Under the pieces are notes generated by a model. That model ran no database searches. It saw only the letters and a list, made by a program, of their open reading frames with translations, and was not told the DNA's origin. 64,000 nt of DNA from Rotaria socialis (lineage: Eukaryota > Rotifera > Eurotatoria > Philodinida > Philodinidae), in contig CAJNYU010004415.1 in the NCBI GenBank assembly GCA_905331475.1, forward strand, positions 248,001 through 312,000, in the 5' to 3' direction. Shown piece after piece: positions 1 through 14,500 of this stretch. The position numbers and the translations under genes were made by a program. Within the stretch, counting starts at the first letter, position 1. Every line of letters starts with the position of its first letter.

Positions 1-3000
1 AGAGTATGAATCTGACTTTGAAGAATGCTCACACGATGAAGATGAAGATGACGACGATGATGATGATAATGATCACCAATTATTGAATCGTGTTTGTAAG
101 TTTATATTTTTTATGATAAAAATTATTATTATACGCAAATATTTTTTCTTTAAGCGCTATCTTTTGATGACATTCCGTCGATAGTTAAGCTCGTAAGTAA
201 TAAATCACGATAAGAATATTATTCTAGATCATTGTTTAGTCTATTATGCATGAAAAAAATACTGAAAAGCAAAATAAATGTCAAGAAGAAACTTCTTCTC
301 GATCGCCGCCGGTAAGTAGGTAAGATGTTGCCGTAAAAGAAAAAAATATTTTTTTCTCTTCGCACTAACGACAACTATGTAGTTAAGAAGAAGGCAGCGT
401 AGCAACACCTATAAAAAGAAAAAGAGCAGAGTGGCAAAACGAAAGAAGACAAGTATTCTTAAAGAAAAAAACTCAATGGTAAATTTTTCTGCATAAACTG
501 TTATTTTTTACTGATTGCCAGTGGAATAACTACTACGCACGTGCCTTTTCTAATCTTACATGAAGTAATGAGTCGTCGAGATCTACCAAGAAGTCCTATT
601 CAAAGTCATTATAATCTTCCAAGACAAGGAGACAACCGATCGGGTAATAGTTTTATACAGAAACAAGATTTTTTTTGTTTTGTTTTTGAATAATTTTGAC
701 AAATCTCAGATGACGAGAAAAGAATCGTTCTACTTTAAAAAAAAACATTACAATTGATATTTAACCATTTGAACTTAATTCGTATTGTTTTTTCAATTTG
801 AAAAGAAAGAATAACAGGAGATCTAACAAAAGAAAAGAAAACATGTTTTGTTTGCTTTCACTTACGAAGAAATATTTTTCATAGACCATCGAAACAAAGA
901 CATACTTGATTTTCAATGACTTTTGTAAATTGCAATTATTTACATCAATAGGAGGTCGACTTGTCGGAGGCGATCCGATGAAGAATAATAGTAATTACTC
1001 AAATAATCAACAATTATTCGTCGTTGGAACAAGATCAAAAGTAATTGATAGTCTCGATCTTGAAAATTTTTCACAACAAAAGTAAGGTTTCTTTATTCTG
1101 CTAGAGATATTAATTAAAATTACTTTTTTTTTGTAGAGAAATTCATTTTGATGCACAAATCGAAGATCAGAAATCACCGAGATTTCAACCAGCATCAAAC
1201 CGCCGAAGTCCATTCCCAATCCCAAGTTCCAACGGTGAGTTATCAGTGATACCGAAATTTTATGTTTGTCACATATTTTTCGCCAAAAAAGCAAAGTTTT
1301 TAAAGAAAGTAGCCCAATGAGATATTGTCATTATTTATAATATCTTATAGATTAAATTTCTTTCATCATACTAGACCATAATGCACAAAATACCGATTGG
1401 CTTGAAAACTCCATGTGTCAAATTGATCTATTCAGTCGAAGACATCGCGGAATGCTTGAAAGTATTTTTTTATAGAAATATTTTCTATTTTTATCTTGAC
1501 GTTTTTCTTGTATCAGATGAACATATAGAAGAATATTTTACAAATAGTGCTTTCAAAAGTGAAAATGACAATGATGAAGAACAGTAAGATATCATATCCG
1601 ATTTTTTTCAATCGCTCATCCCATAAAAAAACCATTCCTCTAGTTTTACAATACCTGAATTACCTAGTGGCGAACAATTAGTTTTGAATTTAAAAACAAC
1701 ATGGGGTGATCGTCACTATGTTGGTTTAAATGGTATTGAAATATTTTCTAGTCAAGGATGTCCAGTAATGATTAAAAAGGTAAGAAATCATCCCGTTTGT
1801 TTTTCAACAATTATTAAAGCAAAAATCATTTCATTGGTAGATCACTGCCGATCCAGCAGATATCAATGTTTTACCTGAATATGGCAGTGATCCACGTGTT
1901 GTAACTAATTTAATTGATGGGGTCAATAAAACACGAGATGACATGCACATGTGGCTTGCACCATTTGCAGCCGGCCAAGATCATTTCATTTATATTACAT
2001 TTGAACGTCCAACAAAGGTTGCTATGATTCGAATATGGGTAAGATTGAAATTTTGCAGTAAACTATTCTCGTTAAGATATGCCTGTAAAATTAGCTAACT
2101 AATTGTATGTTCGTTTGATTTTAGAATTACAATAAAAATCGTATTCATTCAGCTCGTGGTGCTAAAGACGTTGCAATTTCTCTTGACGGTTTCATGATAT
2201 TCAAAGGTGAAATAAGTCAAGCGTGTGGTAATATAACAGCTTCAAATGACCCATCAGCTTGTGGAGAAGTTTGTAGTTTGTTTTATAAAATATATTCAAA
2301 TAAATCATTCATGCATATTAGACTATTTTATTTACTACCGACGAGGAAATTCTTGAAAAAATATCTACCTATGATGAAATGTATGTTGATCTAGAAGCTT
2401 TTCAAAATGATGAAGAAAATTCGCGAACAAATACAAATCGACCACCAACTACTGAAACTGATGTAAATTAATTTTCGTCATTCGAATCTTTTTCTAGAAT
2501 TAATTCATTTTTAATTAGATTCGACCAATGACACGTGCTATATTACGGCGGCCTTTTACGTCGCTTCGCTCGTCCGATTCAGATCAAATACCGGAATACT
2601 ATGGAAGAAGTATGTACATTTTCGTTTTAGCAAATTTCATAAGGAATTTTTTCTTGATTTTGTTTTTCAGAATTAATTTTAACAATAACAGAAACATGGG
2701 GTGATCAACATTATTGCGGCTTAACAGGTATTCAAGTTGTTGATATTAATGATGCTGAGTGCGTAATTAAATCGTATGATGCACGTCCTCGCGATGTAAC
2801 TATTCTAAAATCGAATGTGAACGATGTTCGAACACTTGATAAGTAATAACGACAACAACAAAAAAAATAACAAATATTTCTTTTGTCAAACAAACATAAT
2901 TTTAGATTATTTGATGGTGAAAATGTGACTTGTCAGGATTATCATATGTGGTTATGTCCGTTCAGTAGAAAAGAGAAAGTACGCATTACGATTTCATTGA

Positions 3001-5330
3001 ATACATCGAAAAAAATGCATGGCTTACGCATATGGAATTATAATAAATCAGTAGATGATACTTATCGAGGGGTAAGCTTAGTAGATTTCGTGAAAAATTC
3101 ATTGAAAAAGAATTCCTGTTTTCTTTTTTGAGAACAGGTGAAACGATTACATGTACAATTAAACGATAAAATTATTTCACCACGACAAGGCTTCCTATTG
3201 AGACGTGCACCTGGCCATTGTTATTTTGATTTTGCACAAGAAATTATTTTTGCTCATTCAAAAACAATTCAGGAAAATGCAGACAATCAAACTCGAAAAA
3301 AGTAAAGGACACTGGTCATGTTTATTCGATTCTAAATAGCCAAAGAGAAGTCTTTTTTTTATCAATTTTATTCTATATCGGAATTTTCATTAATCATCTT
3401 CTTCGTGTAGTCTATGTAAGAGAGCTCAGTGCCGTAGGAAAAAATTTAAGATAACTTTGTTTTTATTTAATTTCTGATGCATAATGTATTTTGTTATTTT
3501 AGGCAGCATATGGCTACTAGTGATGACATTGATTCAGATATTTCAATGCCAAATGGATGTAAGTTGATCTCAAATTTTCTTTTTTTTTATACATGTCAAA
3601 TATTCCTAGAATGACATAGACACGCTTGTAGATTTCACTGTGATGGAATTTGACAAGCTTTCTATTAAATAGAAAATTTCACACTTGAGTAATCCTTTCT
3701 TTGTATGTCACTTACAATGGAGGTGTTTGTATTGATAAGCAAAAAGATAAGTCATATTCGGGTCAAATGAAAGCTCTCATCGTGAAACTAACAAGGTTAA
3801 AATATTAGCACCTCTTGGCTTGNTCCTGATTTTTTTCCATAGGCTAGTCTCATGAGACCTTCATGCATACAAAGTTTCAGGTTCAAATTCGAAAATACGA
3901 TACTGTTGGGAAAGCCGGTCCTGTAGAGAAAATTCACTGAAAAATCGAATATCTTCCTCTAGACACGCCAAGAGGTGCTAATATTTTAACCTTGTCAGTT
4001 TCACGATGAGAGCTTTCATTTGACTCGAATATGACTTATCTTTTTGCTTATAAATACAAACACCTCCATTGTTAGTATCACATCGAAGAGCATAGTTCAG
4101 TTAATTTCAAAAATTGCATGAAATGCTTTTGACGCCTGTAGTCGTTACGATTGACTAATTCATACTAGAAGGATTGTAGTCTTATTTGAAGCTATGAAAA
4201 AAATTAGAAATATTTATCTAAACATTTTAGTTATTTATGAATTTCACCTTCATGCAACTCATGGTGATGCTTACTATATTGGATTGAATGGTTTAGAATT
4301 TTATGATGAAAATGGTGAACGTATTGGTTTAACCGAGCAAAGTATAAGACGCTTCTTATCATATATTTGAATTCAATTCTTTTAAACAGATATCGCCGCT
4401 TATCCACATAGTGTAAATAGTCTACATCCAGGAACGGATGATGATATTCGTACGCCCGACAAATTAATTGATGGCGAAAATGATGAAATTGATGGTACAC
4501 ATTGCTGGATTGCACCTATCTTAGCTAATGTTGTATGTATATTGATTTTAAAAGTGATTTAAAAAAAGACTTCTCTCTTTTAAGATAAATCGTATATTTG
4601 TTATTTTTGATCGACCTACCTCTGTATCTATGATTAAAATATGGAACTATGCAAAAACACCTAGCCGTGGTGTTAGAGAATTTTCTGTATGTATGAAAAA
4701 CTTTGATGTTAAAAGTTTTAGAGAATTCTTTATTTGATTAGTTACTCGTTGATGATTTACTTGTATGGACAGGTGTATTAGATAAAATGAGTGACGATGA
4801 TAATGATAATTATGGAAAACATGTGCCTTTTAATACAATTTTATTTTGTGATGAAAGAATTTTGATGGAACATGAAAAACGTACAGTTTTAGAGTATGTA
4901 TAAAGAGTTTGTAATTTTAGTGAACGTCTTATGTTTTGCTTTTTAGAAAGAACATATCAGCAGATAATATTTCCAGTCAAACATCAAATAGAGATCGATC
5001 CGTTGATTATTGTAAGTATTTTCCGAGTTTGTTACAAGCCAATTCAATAGTTAGGGCTTGCGTTTTTTTTTATCTTGACTCTGTACATATGTACAATGAC
5101 TGGAGATATATTCAATTTTTCTTGTTTCAATATAGAGATCAGCTGACATAACGTTATCTATGAATGAATCCTAATGTATGAACATGCTCATCATTTAAAT
5201 CTAAATCATATATTCAATTTAGAATTTCATTTTAACAATAGATTATTACTATTGAAAAATTCAAAACAATCTCTATTTTCTAGCTAAACGGCCGACAACA
5301 TCAGTACCACGTAATAGAAAGCGCCATTAA
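1..5330 (+). CDS. KATNIP: Katanin-interacting protein (KATNIP/KIAA0556) homologue, 5' partial
   Basis: Ciliary-base protein that in animals binds microtubules and katanin. About 24 exons are visible: 1-95, 155-192, 240-311, 383-478, one ending at 643, 952-1081, 1137-1234, 1375-1461, 1517-1583, 1644-1779, 1841-2038, 2125-2268, 2322-2462, 2519-2609, 2671-2842, 2906-3071, 3138-3301, 3503-3558, 4231-4341, 4390-4532, 4585-4686, 4742-4893, 4947-5011 and 5284-5330. Three DUF4457-type repeats show the family pattern: TTWGDRHYVGLNGIEIF then MIRIWNYNKNR; TETWGDQHYCGLTGIQ then LRIWNYNKS; HGDAYYIGLNGLEFY then MIKIWNYAKT. The N-terminal part holds an acidic run and a Lys/Arg-rich exon (383-478). From 952 on all exon phases join cleanly; the join 478 to the exon ending at 643 is not settled. 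The start codon lies left of the window. One intron (3559-4230) carries a foldback element. The family call is firm from the triple repeat; the symbol is by homology. Confidence 0.9.
3714..4073. repeat. Foldback (inverted-repeat) element in a KATNIP intron
   Basis: The left arm (about 3714-3822) and right arm (about 3962-4073) are reverse complements with only a few mismatches. Both begin at the outer end with ACAATGGAGGTGTTTGTAT and reach an inner AGCACCTCTTGGC, around a centre of about 140 bases. The shape is that of a non-autonomous foldback or MITE-like element. No reading frame of note is inside. An ambiguous base (N) sits at 3823, exactly at the inner edge of the left arm. The element fills much of the longest KATNIP intron and does not disturb the exons. 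Confidence 0.8.
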
Positions 5331-5427
5331 ATCAGAGCGCATACTTATGTCCTGTCGTTCGTCAGATTATTTATAGTTGTTTATCTATTATTCCTTGATT
5401 TATTATTGTTTGCTTTTTTTGACAAAA

Positions 5428-5433
5428 AATAAA
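5428..5433 (+). terminator. Candidate poly(A) signal of KATNIP
   Basis: AATAAA about 98 bases after the KATNIP stop, followed by another AT-rich AATAAAA. The 250 bases between the two convergent stops (5330 and 5581) must hold both 3' ends. Confidence 0.4.
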
Positions 5434-5580
5434 AATAAAACAAAAAAAAAGAAAGAAATTAAAATGCTGCTCTCATTATTAGGGATACATGGTACATATA
5501 ACAAGAAAATAAAATCTTACACGAATAGAATTTCACTGGGGCAAAATCTGACTCAAAGAATTTTCATGAAAATAAAAAAA

Positions 5581-8500
5581 TCATTTATTGGATGTATTCC
5601 CTATAGATGAAAGATTTGAACTTGACAATGGCATCATATAACCACGTGGTCGAACTAGATATGTTGTCATATTACCTTTACCTTTTACATAAATTGGGCC
5701 ACGACATTCGCATGGATAACCATGTTCAAATAAGACTCGTTGTGTTTCTTCAGGAACCTAAAATGAACATGTTGTTTATTCTTTACGAATAAAAAAAAAC
5801 TAGAAAGAGTTTATTAACTTACATGTATGCAACTAACGACACCAGTACTATCCATACGGGAAGCAACATTTACTGTATTACCCCAAATATCATATTGAGG
5901 TTTTTTGGCACCAACAATTCCTGAGCAAAATAAAAATGGCATCAGAAGTGATATATTATAATAGTGCGTTGTGTTCAATCAGACAAGGAAAAGTTACAAC
6001 TGATTTCAGAGCTCTCATGTACAATGATTAGTAAAGATGGTCTATGCAGATAAAGTCATCTCTCTACATATTGAAACTAATAACATAGCTGAATAGAAAT
6101 TATGTACGCGTTACCTATTTAAAGACTGACGACCTATTGGCTCTAAAGAAACTAATGAACTACTTCTGGTACTGTTAAAACTCTTCTGAAAATACCGCTC
6201 ACTGGCTATAAGCAACTGTAAATCGAAGCGTCTGATTCTTCTACAATAATCTGCGCTATTGTCCTACTCTTTAATCTTTTCGTTAAAAAAAAGCTTGGAT
6301 TGAAAAATCGATTTACCAGCAACAAGAGGACCATTACACATGCCAACACGTAATTTGAAATCATTAAAACAATCTCGATTGATTCCTTCAAGTACTGCAA
6401 TCATAGCAAAAGCAAATTCCGCAAGTGCAACAATATTTTGATTGTACCGCTCTCTAGTCTAAATAGAAATACAATTAAATAGTGGCAGAAAAAATTTCGT
6501 GTATATATTTTTTTCATACCATACGATGTTCAACACCTGGATTGAGTCCAGCTGCTGCCATATAAGTATGGCCAATAGTTTTAATTTTTTCTACACAACT
6601 AAATTTATTTTTATCTAATAGCTAAATGAATATAAGTAAAAAGAAACGATAAAAACAAGCATTTCTTTTTGCTTTTAAAAAATAAACCTTATCAAATTCA
6701 GCAATGATCTCATTGAGTAATCTTAAACATTCTAATCCATCATTGTTAACATCCGATTGAACATAGAATTCTTTAAAGTTAGGTATCGATGCAAACAAAA
6801 CAACAACATTATCGTAACTTTCATGATAAAGACCCTTGGAGAACGAGAAAGAAAATAAAGAAGCAATTATTTATACAATTAATCTATTACCTGACTCATA
6901 TTTTCTTTAATAATAATTTCTGCTACATGTTTTGGTAGAATATTTTCTAATAACAATCGACTAATAGTGCTTACTGTTTCGACCTCCTGTTTTTCATTTT
7001 GAAATTTTATTGTCCACAATAGATCCAATCGACTCATATATTCAAACTGCAATGAAGCGTTTCAATATTTGATATGTATCAAAACTATTAAATTTACCCG
7101 TCGATCAAGACCAATTAGTAGAAGAATAAAAAAAATAACTTCAACCGTTGTTTCTACAAGTATTGTGCTACTTTTTACACCGTAGCTGTCTGAGATAATA
7201 TTATAAATATTTGATTGATATGAATAAAACACATAGATCGTTACTACAATAATCATAATCAGTGCTTTGAATAGAAAATAAAGATGCATGAACGAAGAAA
7301 CAGTTAGTAGAGCCAATTGAATTAGTAATATATGGAATTCAAAATGAGGACACAATTGAAATAATACTGAGTTTGTTAAAGATGATAAACTATTAATTGC
7401 ATGAGTTGGTATCAGAATAGTCTAAAGGAAATATACAGGCTTGTAGTAGAAGACTTTTCTGGTTTTTCAGAACGTGCTGTGAGAGTAGTTGTTCATTTTT
7501 GTAACTCAAAGTCTAGTTACGAAAACTTCTCAGATGGTTGACATGCTAAGAGCATTATTGAAGTCAGAATTTCAAACAGATTCATTCGGTCCCCCTTAAG
7601 AAACTTCATCTTACTTGATTAAAACGATTTTGTGCAAACGAAAGATTCGATGCTGACAGTAATATATCACTGTTTATTGCTGTTGTATTTTCAAGGGATT
7701 CGACAGTATCCATTGTTGATGGCCATATTACAGCAAATGGTGTTAGAATACAAATAATAATTAACATAAGACTCACAGGTAAACGAGCAAAATAATAATG
7801 TGTTACTAAATAAATTGATTGGTCTAGTAACGAACGATGATTATCACGCTTTATCTAAAACAAATCATCAGATTTTCCCTTAGATTCAATTGTTCAATAA
7901 AACAATTTACTTTTGAAATGTCTAGAAGACAAAATAATGCTGCTATACCAAATGCACATAAACCACAAATGACCAGAACGAGATAAAGAGCATTTCTAGA
8001 ACAGATATAAATAGAGTTCGAAGAAAAACAAATTCAGTTTTACTATACTTTTCAAATATCAATGCTTGAATAATCACAATAGCACAAAAAATACAAGCCG
8101 CATTAACAACATAATAACGATAGCGTAATTCAGGTAATGAACGAAATAAACTTTCGCTAGCTTTACGATTTTCTTCATCGTCATCGAGCGTTTTATTTGT
8201 TGTTTCGCTTTCTTTTTGAAAACTTAATGTCAACGGTTCGAGATCATTTAGACTATGATGTTGGCGACTAAAATATGTTCAATACTACTTGATATGTCGA
8301 ATTTTGCTTTCAAGTTAAAACTTACAAACAAGTTAATGAAGCTGCTAATGGTTTTAAACTATCTTCAAGAAGTATAAAACTTTTTGCTGCATCCGATTTG
8401 TCATTATCAGCAAGTTGCTGTATAGAAAATGGAGTTTCATTCGACCATGTATCCAATAATTTTTGTATCTTTTTACCCGATTTACGTGTATCAACACCGC

Positions 8501-11500
8501 TAGAAAAAAATATTTCAATCGTACAAAGCAAATAATTTTAAGCTTATTTTACTTCATCGTCAATGAATTTTGATTATTCGGAACTTCTCGCGGAATAATA
8601 AAATATGTTTTTATACCTAATTTGGCGATATAAGTATCACGTTCATGCCCATTGGCTACTTCAACTTCGTATTCATTACCAAGATGAAGTAATGTACTTT
8701 CAGAAATATGAACACGACTAAAAACGAAAAGAAAATCTTTTTTTTCTTCATATTAAAACAGTTGACTAAACATTTTTAATCCAGTCGATAAATTTAGATG
8801 AAGATTAATCTACGAGAATTGTGTGAATCTTTAACTACGGCGGCAAACAAAAATCAATAAACATATGGTAAACATCAACACTTTTACGAGAGAGTATCTT
8901 TTTGTGTACTCAAAAAGTGGGTACACTCTAGAGTCGGTCAGTGTGTCCGTCCGGCCGTAGGCACGATAAATTTCGAAAGGAGAGTCACACCGTGATGAAA
9001 TTTTCCACACAGTTCAATCTCATGAATATTTCGGTCGAGTTCGAAGATGAGAAGAATCCCTCAAGAAATGGTTGAGATATCGAAAAAATTGTCATTTTTG
9101 ACCAGACCATCCCTGAGGAGGGGTACAGGGATTTTTTTCAAAAAACAAATTTTTCTCAGAATTATTCACAACATATATAAATCGACTCAGTTTTTAACGC
9201 TGATTCCGAATCTGATATTAGTTTTGAACTAAACCGTAGCTTTCTAACGAAACANCTCAAGAAATGGTTGAGATATCGAAAAAATTGTCATTTTTGACCA
9301 GACCATCCCTGAGGAGGGGTACAGGGATTTTTTTCAAAAAACAAATTTTTCTCAGAATTATTCACAACATACATAAATCGACTCAGTTTTTAACGCTGAT
9401 TCCGAATCTGATATTAGTTTTGAACTAAACCGTAGCTTTCTAACGAAACATCGCCTGAAAAACGTCTCAAAATGCACAAAAACTTCATCCAGAAATCAAA
9501 TTGCCTAGTTCCTCATGATAATTTTGTTGTTCAAACATTCTAGAATGACTCATACGTCCCATGCACTTTTTGCAGTAAACATAACTCTCGGATGAAATCC
9601 GCAGTTTCCACATTTATTTATTATAGTATTATGCATAAACTTTTCTGTGTGACACAATGACATGCAAGATGCACTTGATATCGATGCGATAATTAACAAA
9701 AAATAAATAGTTCTTGCCGAATATGAAATGCCGAGAATTTTCCTTATCTTTTGAGAGTAGTTGATCTATGATAGTTTTAGATACATCAAGTTTTTTCCTA
9801 TTCGCCCATTGAATTTTATCTTGCAATGCTTACAAATAGTTGTCTGTAATATTTTCCTTCCTTATCTTGATAATCTTTCAACTTATTTCTCATAAATCAA
9901 CAGAAATTTTTGTCCAATTAGCAATTCTATATTGGAACTAAATATAGTCGAGAACGCGCGAAATGCTAACCCTGGTACGCCACCCGCTTCAATATGATTA
10001 GCTAAAGTCACATCATCCGACCAAGTATCATATTGCCATTTTTTAAGGCCTAATACACCACATAATACGCGTCCAGTATGAATACCAATACGCATATCAA
10101 CATTAACACCGGTTGCTTCACGTACTAATCTAAATGATCATAATAAAAAAAGAAAAGAACTTTTATTAATCTCAATCGGCAGAGAAAATAATCTAAAACA
10201 TACTTAATATCTTCAATCATCTTTAAACCCATACGTACACAATTAGTCGCATGATTCGGTCGACTTATCGGCAAACCACTAACACAATAATAACAATCAC
10301 CTAAAATTTTTATTCTCATACAATCACATTCCTTAACAGAGAGACCAACTCAGTTAATTAATTGTGTTTTTTTAAATCCATCAAAAACTTACTTGTGCGA
10401 GTTGATCAAATTTTCCAAAAAGTTTATTCAGTATTTGCACAAGTTCTGGTGGAGTAAATTTTTCTGATAACGGCGTAAAATTCACAATATCAGCATAGAG
10501 TATACTAATACAGAAAAATAAATAAATAAACAGTCCGTAAAAGCTAAACAACTAAATACTCACGTAACGTTTTCATGTTTTTTTATATATAAATCATGAA
10601 ACGCTGCTTTACGTGTATTGATTTTTTTTGTATTCAAACATTGATCATCATAATCACGTGATTGAATGTTATGATACTTTGCTGTTTCCTTTACTTTGCG
10701 TAACATTTCCGATTTCATACTTAACGCTTTTAATAAGAACAAAATATATAAAAATATTTACGCAAATGTTTTTTGGTCTTTACCGATATGCGCTGGAATC
10801 ACGCTAAGAATTAATTTCTCTTGTTGTTCTTTTTCACGTTCAAGTCGTAAACGAGCTTCAATGCAACGCATCGTATTATGATAACTTTTTCTTTGATGTA
10901 TATCAGTTAAATAACGATGGCATAATCCGAATACATTACACGCAACAAAGAATAATGAAAGACAAATGAACTAAAAAAAGCAAAGCATGTTCCGCGTGTT
11001 GAATAGAATAATTGAATAACGACAGTTTTTCGGAGAACAATAGATAATAAGTTGTCTCTATTCGAAAAATCGGCTTGTCGGCCTCTTATTTGATGTCTGA
11101 AGAGAGAACATTCAGTCTTAAGAATGCAAACTGCATTCTGAATACATCAGAATGAGATTGTGATGACACCTTTATCTTCAATTCACAAAGTTTCAAGATT
11201 GATTGCGACCCTTGTCAACAACACTTCTTCATATTTATTATCTAACGCATGCAACATTTGCCTCGAATAGATTAAATTCTATACTAAAACTAATCCATGG
11301 CAAGATTTTAACTTTATCTCTTCACATTTTCGAAAACTTCCGGTTTCATGCGCATAACGAAGAAGAAGAAGAAGAAGAAATCAGTTATTCTACCTCAAGT
11401 TTATATTCCATTTTATGAGATCGATTATTTGGATCTTGAATATTATGTGTACGTATGACAAGCATCAAATGAATGACAGATGTAGTGAAAGCCATTAGGA

Positions 11501-14500
11501 TAGTCCACAATCGTGGTACAGGTAATGTTGTATGTATAGTAATAATAGAAAATGTAACAATGCCCATTAATCGTATAACGGATGTATATTGTTGTAGAAT
11601 AATTGGTATGATTGCGAATGATGTTAATAAGAACCATATTGATAAACATGATACATAGACGTGAGTATGGAAAAATTTTTCACGATGAAGTAATAAAATA
11701 AAGATAATGGATAGAAAAAATATTCCAATAAAACCGAGAATTTCAAGAACAAATTGAGAGAAATAAGGCTACGAAGTAAAAAATATATATATTTATGAAG
11801 AGAATTTTTGTTTTTTAATGTTTTTATTTACTTTTTCAGAAAAAACAGCTATTAAGAAATATATGAGGCTTTGAAAAGCCGTAAGAAATAACGAAAAAAG
11901 AACTAAACCATGTTTAATGCGAATTAAATAAAGACCAAAATAATGTTTATTATCCATAGTGGCTAAAAAAAAAGGAAAGAATGAAAATATTATTAAGGAA
12001 ACGCATGAAGTGCACATCAATAAAAAATTCATAATCAATTCAAGTGTACTACCTTTCACTTCTTATTGTCAAATGATAAATTATCAAGATGAAAGAAATT
12101 TTCATTTTCTTCTTCTTCTTCTTCTATAGACTATCGATTGATCTCGTTTGATACTTATGAAAATTCCTTCAAGTAAAAATAATTAATTTAAGCCAACAAC
12201 GAAAAAAGGAAGATCACATGAAAAGAAAGGATTGAGAGTATAATGGATCTTCTATTTGTCAATAGAAAAAGAAAAAAAATTAAAATACGTACTATTATGA
12301 GAAAATATAACAGATGTGTTCTGTTTTTTATGTTGGTCTCATAAAAAAGAACAATAAAAATTCAGTTCTATTCACTCAAACAGCAGGCAATAAACTATAT
12401 ATAATTGTTTTGCTTCGACCCAAAAAGCAATTGTTTTTATCTATCTAACTCTTTTATTTACCTACATGGGAAAGTAAAAGATTTATGTATATATACACTT
12501 GCTTACTGACGTTTAAGTACTATAAAATGAGTAGACAATACATCTATGTGTGACATAAAAAATGAAGAAGAAGCCGCTTTATCTAGAAAAGTTTTCATCC
12601 GATTTCTCTATTTATTCGCGCGCTTTCGTATGCGTATGCCTGCATGTTTGTATGTGTCATTAGTTGAAATACAAATATATACGAGCTATCTGAATTTGCA
12701 CTTCCGCAGCTAATCGATGCCGATTGAGACTCATCTCCGTTTGTTCGTCGCTCACTCTTAATCTGTCGTTAGAATGAAGTGGATGAACCACTTACACCAT
12801 CAACAAACATAGGACCAATTCTTGAGAACAATGCGTGTTGAATATAGCCTCAAGGATTGATTGGAATGTTATCATCATAGGGGGGACAGAAGAGTGCCAA
12901 AATACCAACAAGAGCAACTGTCTACTTTTCTTCTTCTTCTTCTTTTTGGAAGAATCTCTGTTTATTATTGATAGTGATATCACGAATGATCAAGTTACTA
13001 TAATATCTCTTGCCTATGCGAATTATCATATATGTGATAGATTAAATAAATCGTCTATTATTTCTATAGTTTATTATCATTCATAACGACTTACTAAAGA
13101 CATGAATGATCCTGTTTATGTCTCTAGAAATCGGCTATACTAATCAAACAGAAACGTCTTCTATATGACCCGGTATTTCTTCTTCTTCTTCTTCTTCTTC
13201 TTCTTCTTCTTCTTCTTTTTCTATAAGTAAAGAGAGAACAAGAAAAGAGAAGAAAAACTACAATATAAACTAAGAACCGAACCTGGATAGCATGTCTTTG
13301 TTTGAAATAAGAAAGGCATAGCTACGTTTGAGTTTCTTTACTAGTATATTTCTTGGTGTGTGTGTGTGTGTGTATCTCCTATTTTTTCATTCTCAAGAGA
13401 AACGTCTAAGCGGCACTGTCGAGTGATGTAAAATGAGTAATCAATAAGCGTGATGATACAAAGCAATTGTGTTCTTCTCTTGTTTACTTATACAAAAAAG
13501 ATGAGACTAGTCGATTTTTGTCGCGAAACAGATTAACGATAACGACAAGAATAAAAATGCATTAACGCACAAATGAAAAAAACGACCCAAAGAAAAATGA
13601 TAGAAAGAAACCAGCAGTTTATCTCTCCGATGATTCAATCATTGAATCGAATTAGTACGGCTATTGAAATATAAATAGCTTGTTTTTTACTATAATATTT
13701 ATATATAAAGTAAAAGTATTGAATACAAATAGTAAAACATTATCGTATACCTGTAGGTACACCCGGTGTTGACCAATCAGCTGTTAATCTTGCATGATCC
13801 TTAGTATTATTATATGTATGATCGATGATACATTCATGAATTGATTCTAGAAGGAAGAGAAAAAACCCGGACAAAAATAATTAATAAAATATGATTGACA
13901 AAGAAAATGCTTCAAGTTTTTTTATATATACACCAGAGACTTTTCTTCTATAAAAATGAAAGCATGACTCGTATTCTGACGAACAAGATTATAACACCAC
14001 CGACAGCTGATCATATGCACTAACGAGGAAGGGTCACCTACTGTTCAATCGCTTTTGCGTTCAAACTATTTACATTATGTAGCTCCCAAGGAGTTATGGG
14101 TACGCTGAAAATATTTTGAGCGGATAGCTTGTTGTTACGGAAATAGTCTGTTTGTAAGGTACGGCTTTTAGTGAGTGTCTGAACTCCCCCTCAGGAACCT
14201 TGAAAAAAATTGATTTTCGAATTTCGACTTGAAACTTTACATAGAAATACACCTCAACAAGAATGGGGTTTGTGAATTTTTTGGTCATTGAATTTGTTTG
14301 TTTCATCAAATCTGCTACCTTACTTAAAAGATGTAAAATAAAAATTTCATAATAGCTGTGTGTAATGATAGGAATAGTAGAATGGTCTGAAACGACCACA
14401 AAACACTCTTCTTGTTAAGATATATTTCTATGTAAGTTTTCAAGTGGAAACTCGAAAATCAATTTTTTTAAGGCGCCTGAGGGGGAGTTCAGGCACTCAC

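Noticed and set aside
8901..8930. Helitron end (hairpin)
   Set aside because: A hairpin is present, but no CTRR terminus or TC start was found at the proper distance.
11443..11658. Several overlapping open frames on both strands
   Set aside because: Shadows of the cyclase exon 11768-11394, which encodes membrane helices of the first membrane block.
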